NCBI GenBank assembly: GCA_017480525.1
Contig: JAFVAM010000001.1
Location: 1-34,638, forward strand
Length of the DNA: 34,638 nucleotides
Direction of reading: 5' to 3'
DNA from: Bacteroidales bacterium
GTDB lineage: Bacteria > Bacteroidota > Bacteroidia > Bacteroidales > P3
Translations under genes and position numbers: made by a program
Part shown: one piece after another, positions 32,526-34,638 of the stretch
How the letters are laid out: every line of letters begins with the position of its first letter
Numbering within the stretch: the first letter of the stretch is position 1
The notes under the pieces: model-generated
The model's input: the letters and a program-made list of their open reading frames with translations, nothing else
The model's database searches: none
Told to the model about the DNA's origin: nothing

Positions 32526-33065
32526 ATGAACAGAATAATCAAAATAGTCCTTTGCGCAAGCATGGCCCTCGGCATACAGATTGCCGGCCACGTCAACGCA
32601 CAGACCCAATGGAACACCATCCAGCAGGCCAACCAGGTCCGGATAGGCCAAAAGGTATACCTTGTCGACTTCTATACCGACTGGTGCGGCTATTGCAAGA
32701 AGATGGACCGCGACACCTATACCGATCCCACAGTGGCCAAAATCATCGACCGCTACTTTTACCCTGTGAAATTCAACGCTGAAAGCCGTAACGACATTGA
32801 GTGGTTCGGCACCACCTACAAGCCCGGCAGCGGTCGCAGCCGCGCCCACGAGTTCGCCCGCGGCATCCAGGGCTACCCCACCACCGTTATCTATACCGCC
32901 GACGGCAAACCCCTCCAGGCCATCCCTGGATACTACGGGCCGAAGGAGTTCGTCGTCGTGCTGTGGTATTTCGCCTCCGGCGACTACAACCGCTACGGCT
33001 TCGAACGCTACCAGCGCATCTTCGACAAAGAAATCCGGCCCTCCATGGAGCAAGCCCTCAAATAA
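32526..33065 (+). CDS. Periplasmic thioredoxin-fold protein
   Basis: A 179-residue exported thioredoxin-like protein (signal about 1-25, ending HVNA). The active site is WCGYC at residues 53-57 and the cis-proline is Pro118 in GYPTT. The CGYC pair and the following KKM pattern match the DUF255/SoxW-like branch used for periplasmic thiol reduction or disulfide exchange. It lies 37 bases after the SpoIID gene. The Cys180/Cys185 pair in that protein makes it a possible partner, which is inference. Confidence 0.9.
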   Translation: MNRIIKIVLCASMALGIQIAGHVNAQTQWNTIQQANQVRIGQKVYLVDFYTDWCGYCKKMDRDTYTDPTVAKIIDRYFYPVKFNAESRNDIEWFGTTYKPGSGRSRAHEFARGIQGYPTTVIYTADGKPLQAIPGYYGPKEFVVVLWYFASGDYNRYGFERYQRIFDKEIRPSMEQALK

Positions 33066-33133
33066 AAAAAAAGAACACCCCCAGCACATTTCCACGATTT
33101 TCAATATTCAACTGTCAATTTGCAATTTTCAAT

Positions 33134-34102
33134 ATGGGACTTTTCAATTTCAGCCGCAAAAATAAAGAAGAAGAACGTCAGACCCTCGACCAGGGGCTAC
33201 AAAAGACCAAAACCAGCTTCTTCCAGAAGCTCACCAAAAGCATCCTCGGCAAGTCCACCGTTGACGACGAGGTGCTGGACAACCTGGAGGAGACCCTTGT
33301 CACCTCCGACGTGGGCGTCGACACCACGCTAAAAATCATAGACCACCTGCAGGAGCGCATCCGCCGCGACCGCTACATCTCCACCTCGGAACTCAACTCC
33401 ATCCTCAAGGCCGAGATTGCGCAGCTCCTGCGCAAGCCCATGAACGACAACACTACCTTCCCCGCCGACTTCGACGCCCCCCTGCCTAACAAGCCCTACG
33501 TCATCCTCGTCGTAGGCGTCAACGGCGTGGGCAAGACCACCACCATCGCCAAGCTGGCCTACCGCTACAAGCAGGCCGGGAAGAAAGTGATGCTAGGTGC
33601 TGACGACACCTTCCGTGCCGCCGCTGTGGAGCAACTCATGCTCTGGTCCGACCGAGTGGAGGTCCCCATCGTGCAGCAAGGCATGGGTGCCGACCCGGCC
33701 TCCGTGGCCTACGACACCCTCCAGTCGGCACTGGCCAAAGACACCGATGTCGTCATCATCGACACCGCCGGCCGCCTCCACAACAAGGTGGGCCTCATGA
33801 ACGAACTCTCCAAAATCCGCAAGGTGATGCAGAAACTCGTACCCGACGCCCCCCACGAAGTGCTCCTCGTCCTCGACGCATCCACTGGCCAGAACGCCAT
33901 CGAGCAGGCCCGCCAGTTCACCGCTGCCACCGATGTCAATGCCCTGGCCCTCACCAAGCTCGACGGCACCGCCAAAGGTGGCGTCATCATCGGCATTTCC
34001 GACCAGTTCAACATCCCCGTGCGCTACATCGGCCTCGGCGAGAAAATGACAGACCTCCAGCTCTTCTCCCCCGAAGACTTCGTCGACTCCCTCTTTGAAT
34101 AG
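33134..34102 (+). CDS. ftsY: Signal recognition particle receptor FtsY
   Basis: A 322-residue SRP GTPase without the long acidic A domain of E. coli FtsY, a usual short form. The N domain covers about residues 20-100. The G domain has the P-loop GVNGVGKTT (128-136), DTFRAAA, DTAGR (210-214) and TKLDGTAKGG (274-283). FtsY receives SRP-bound ribosomes at the membrane and hands them to SecYEG or YidC. The start at 33134 was chosen because translation from MGLFNFSRKN is the family's N-terminus; the frame open upstream is another gene's shadow. The sequence ATTTTCAATAT at the start (33125-33135) is duplicated at 33097-33107. Confidence 0.95.
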   Translation: MGLFNFSRKNKEEERQTLDQGLQKTKTSFFQKLTKSILGKSTVDDEVLDNLEETLVTSDVGVDTTLKIIDHLQERIRRDRYISTSELNSILKAEIAQLLRKPMNDNTTFPADFDAPLPNKPYVILVVGVNGVGKTTTIAKLAYRYKQAGKKVMLGADDTFRAAAVEQLMLWSDRVEVPIVQQGMGADPASVAYDTLQSALAKDTDVVIIDTAGRLHNKVGLMNELSKIRKVMQKLVPDAPHEVLLVLDASTGQNAIEQARQFTAATDVNALALTKLDGTAKGGVIIGISDQFNIPVRYIGLGEKMTDLQLFSPEDFVDSLFE

Positions 34103-34119
34103 CAACGCCGAACACAAAA

Positions 34120-34638
34120 ATGACCAAAGCGAAACCTTTTATCAAGTGGGCCGGAGGCAAATCGCAACTCCTATACCAATTGGACGCTCAATTGCCTGAA
34201 AAATTTGGAGACAAGCCGAATACCACATATATTGAACCATTTGTCGGAGGAGGTGCCATGCTTTTCTTTCTTTTGCAGCGCTATCCCAACATCCGACACG
34301 CCGTTATCAACGATATAAACGCCGATTTGACCACCTGCTACCATACAGTCAGAGACAATCCTGAAGAACTGATAGCATCACTCCAGAACATTCAAGACAA
34401 CTACAACGCCCTACAGACAGAACTCGAGCGCAAGGACTTCTTTCTTGCTGTCCGAAACTGCTACAACGAGAAAAAACTTGACCCAATAGAAAACAGTGTC
34501 CGTTTTATATTCCTCAACAAAACCTGCTTTAACGGACTCTACCGCGTAAACAAAAAAGGATTGTTCAATGTGCCATTTGGCAAATATGCCAATCCACAGA
34601 TTTGCGACCCTGCAACCATTCGCATGGACAGTGAACTG
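34120..34638 (+). CDS. Dam-family DNA adenine methylase (cut by window edge)
   Basis: Open to the end of the window from the ATG at 34120, 173 codons visible. Class alpha adenine-methyltransferase motifs appear in order: KWAGGK at residues 9-14, the AdoMet-binding IEPFVGGGAM at 38-47, NDIN at 64-67 and FLNKTCFNGLYR at 131-142, then NVPFGKY. The catalytic DPPY lies beyond the edge. Family enzymes methylate adenine at N6 in sites such as GATC, alone or as part of a restriction system. Hand count on two 60-base lines gives about 43% GC against over 60% in ftsY, and codons are AT-ended, so this gene looks acquired. It starts 17 bases after ftsY. Confidence 0.93.
   Translation, partial: MTKAKPFIKWAGGKSQLLYQLDAQLPEKFGDKPNTTYIEPFVGGGAMLFFLLQRYPNIRHAVINDINADLTTCYHTVRDNPEELIASLQNIQDNYNALQTELERKDFFLAVRNCYNEKKLDPIENSVRFIFLNKTCFNGLYRVNKKGLFNVPFGKYANPQICDPATIRMDSEL

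Noticed and set aside
1..34638. CRISPR array, tRNA, rRNA or insertion sequence
   Set aside because: No regularly spaced direct repeats, tRNA-like cloverleaf with TTCGA arm, rRNA segment or transposase with inverted ends was found on reading either strand.

Overview
The window looks like a chromosomal segment of a GC-rich (about 60% by eye) member of the order Bacteroidales, probably an uncultured gut or rumen lineage. The evidence is the gene content (GldF/GldG, Bacteroidota-type YidC, DUF6266, a BspA-like protein with a T9SS-like tail, LpxB, a SpoIID-like protein) and promoters with the Bacteroidota -7 box TAnnTTTG (3182-3189, 5754-5761, 17875-17882, 22286-22293, 23769-23776). No rRNA, tRNA, CRISPR array or insertion sequence was seen.

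Layout. 1-4565 (minus strand): a cut-off DUF1016/YhcG nuclease, a small lipoprotein, a lipoprotein DNA/RNA non-specific endonuclease, a beta-CASP metallo-hydrolase and a BspA-like surface protein. 4793-11666 (plus strand): a DUF6266 protein, yidC broken by an in-frame TAG, an NhaD antiporter, an unrecognised membrane-anchored protein with lysozyme-like motifs, and a lipoprotein with a PGGEN-repeat linker. 11681-17882 (minus strand): a seven-gene operon read from 17820 down to 11899: small membrane protein, outer-membrane beta-barrel, YbjQ, ABC ATPase, membrane subunit, lipoprotein and a YtrA-like GntR repressor. It has a palindromic operator at its promoter and a strong terminator after a possible structured RNA. 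18080-20458 (plus): a Wzz-like protein and an O-antigen ligase. 20480-22261 (minus): a CLC chloride protein. 22343-23359 (plus): an OmpA-family lipoprotein with terminator.

23855-34638 (plus strand): an M28-like protein that has lost most metal ligands, then a tightly packed chain of GldF-GldG fusion, DUF4340, SurE, a small membrane protein, LpxB and SpoIID/LytB. Five successive junctions in this chain are 4-base ATGA overlaps. A periplasmic thioredoxin and ftsY follow. The window ends inside an AT-richer Dam-family adenine methylase that looks acquired.

The common theme is the cell envelope: membrane insertion (YidC, FtsY), lipid A (LpxB), polysaccharide (Wzz, ligase), peptidoglycan (OmpA, SpoIID) and a probable envelope-responsive GntR/ABC/outer-membrane operon. 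The best leads are the amber codon in yidC, the YtrA-type operon with its operator, the possible structured RNA at 11741-11900, and the degenerate M28 protein upstream of gldFG.
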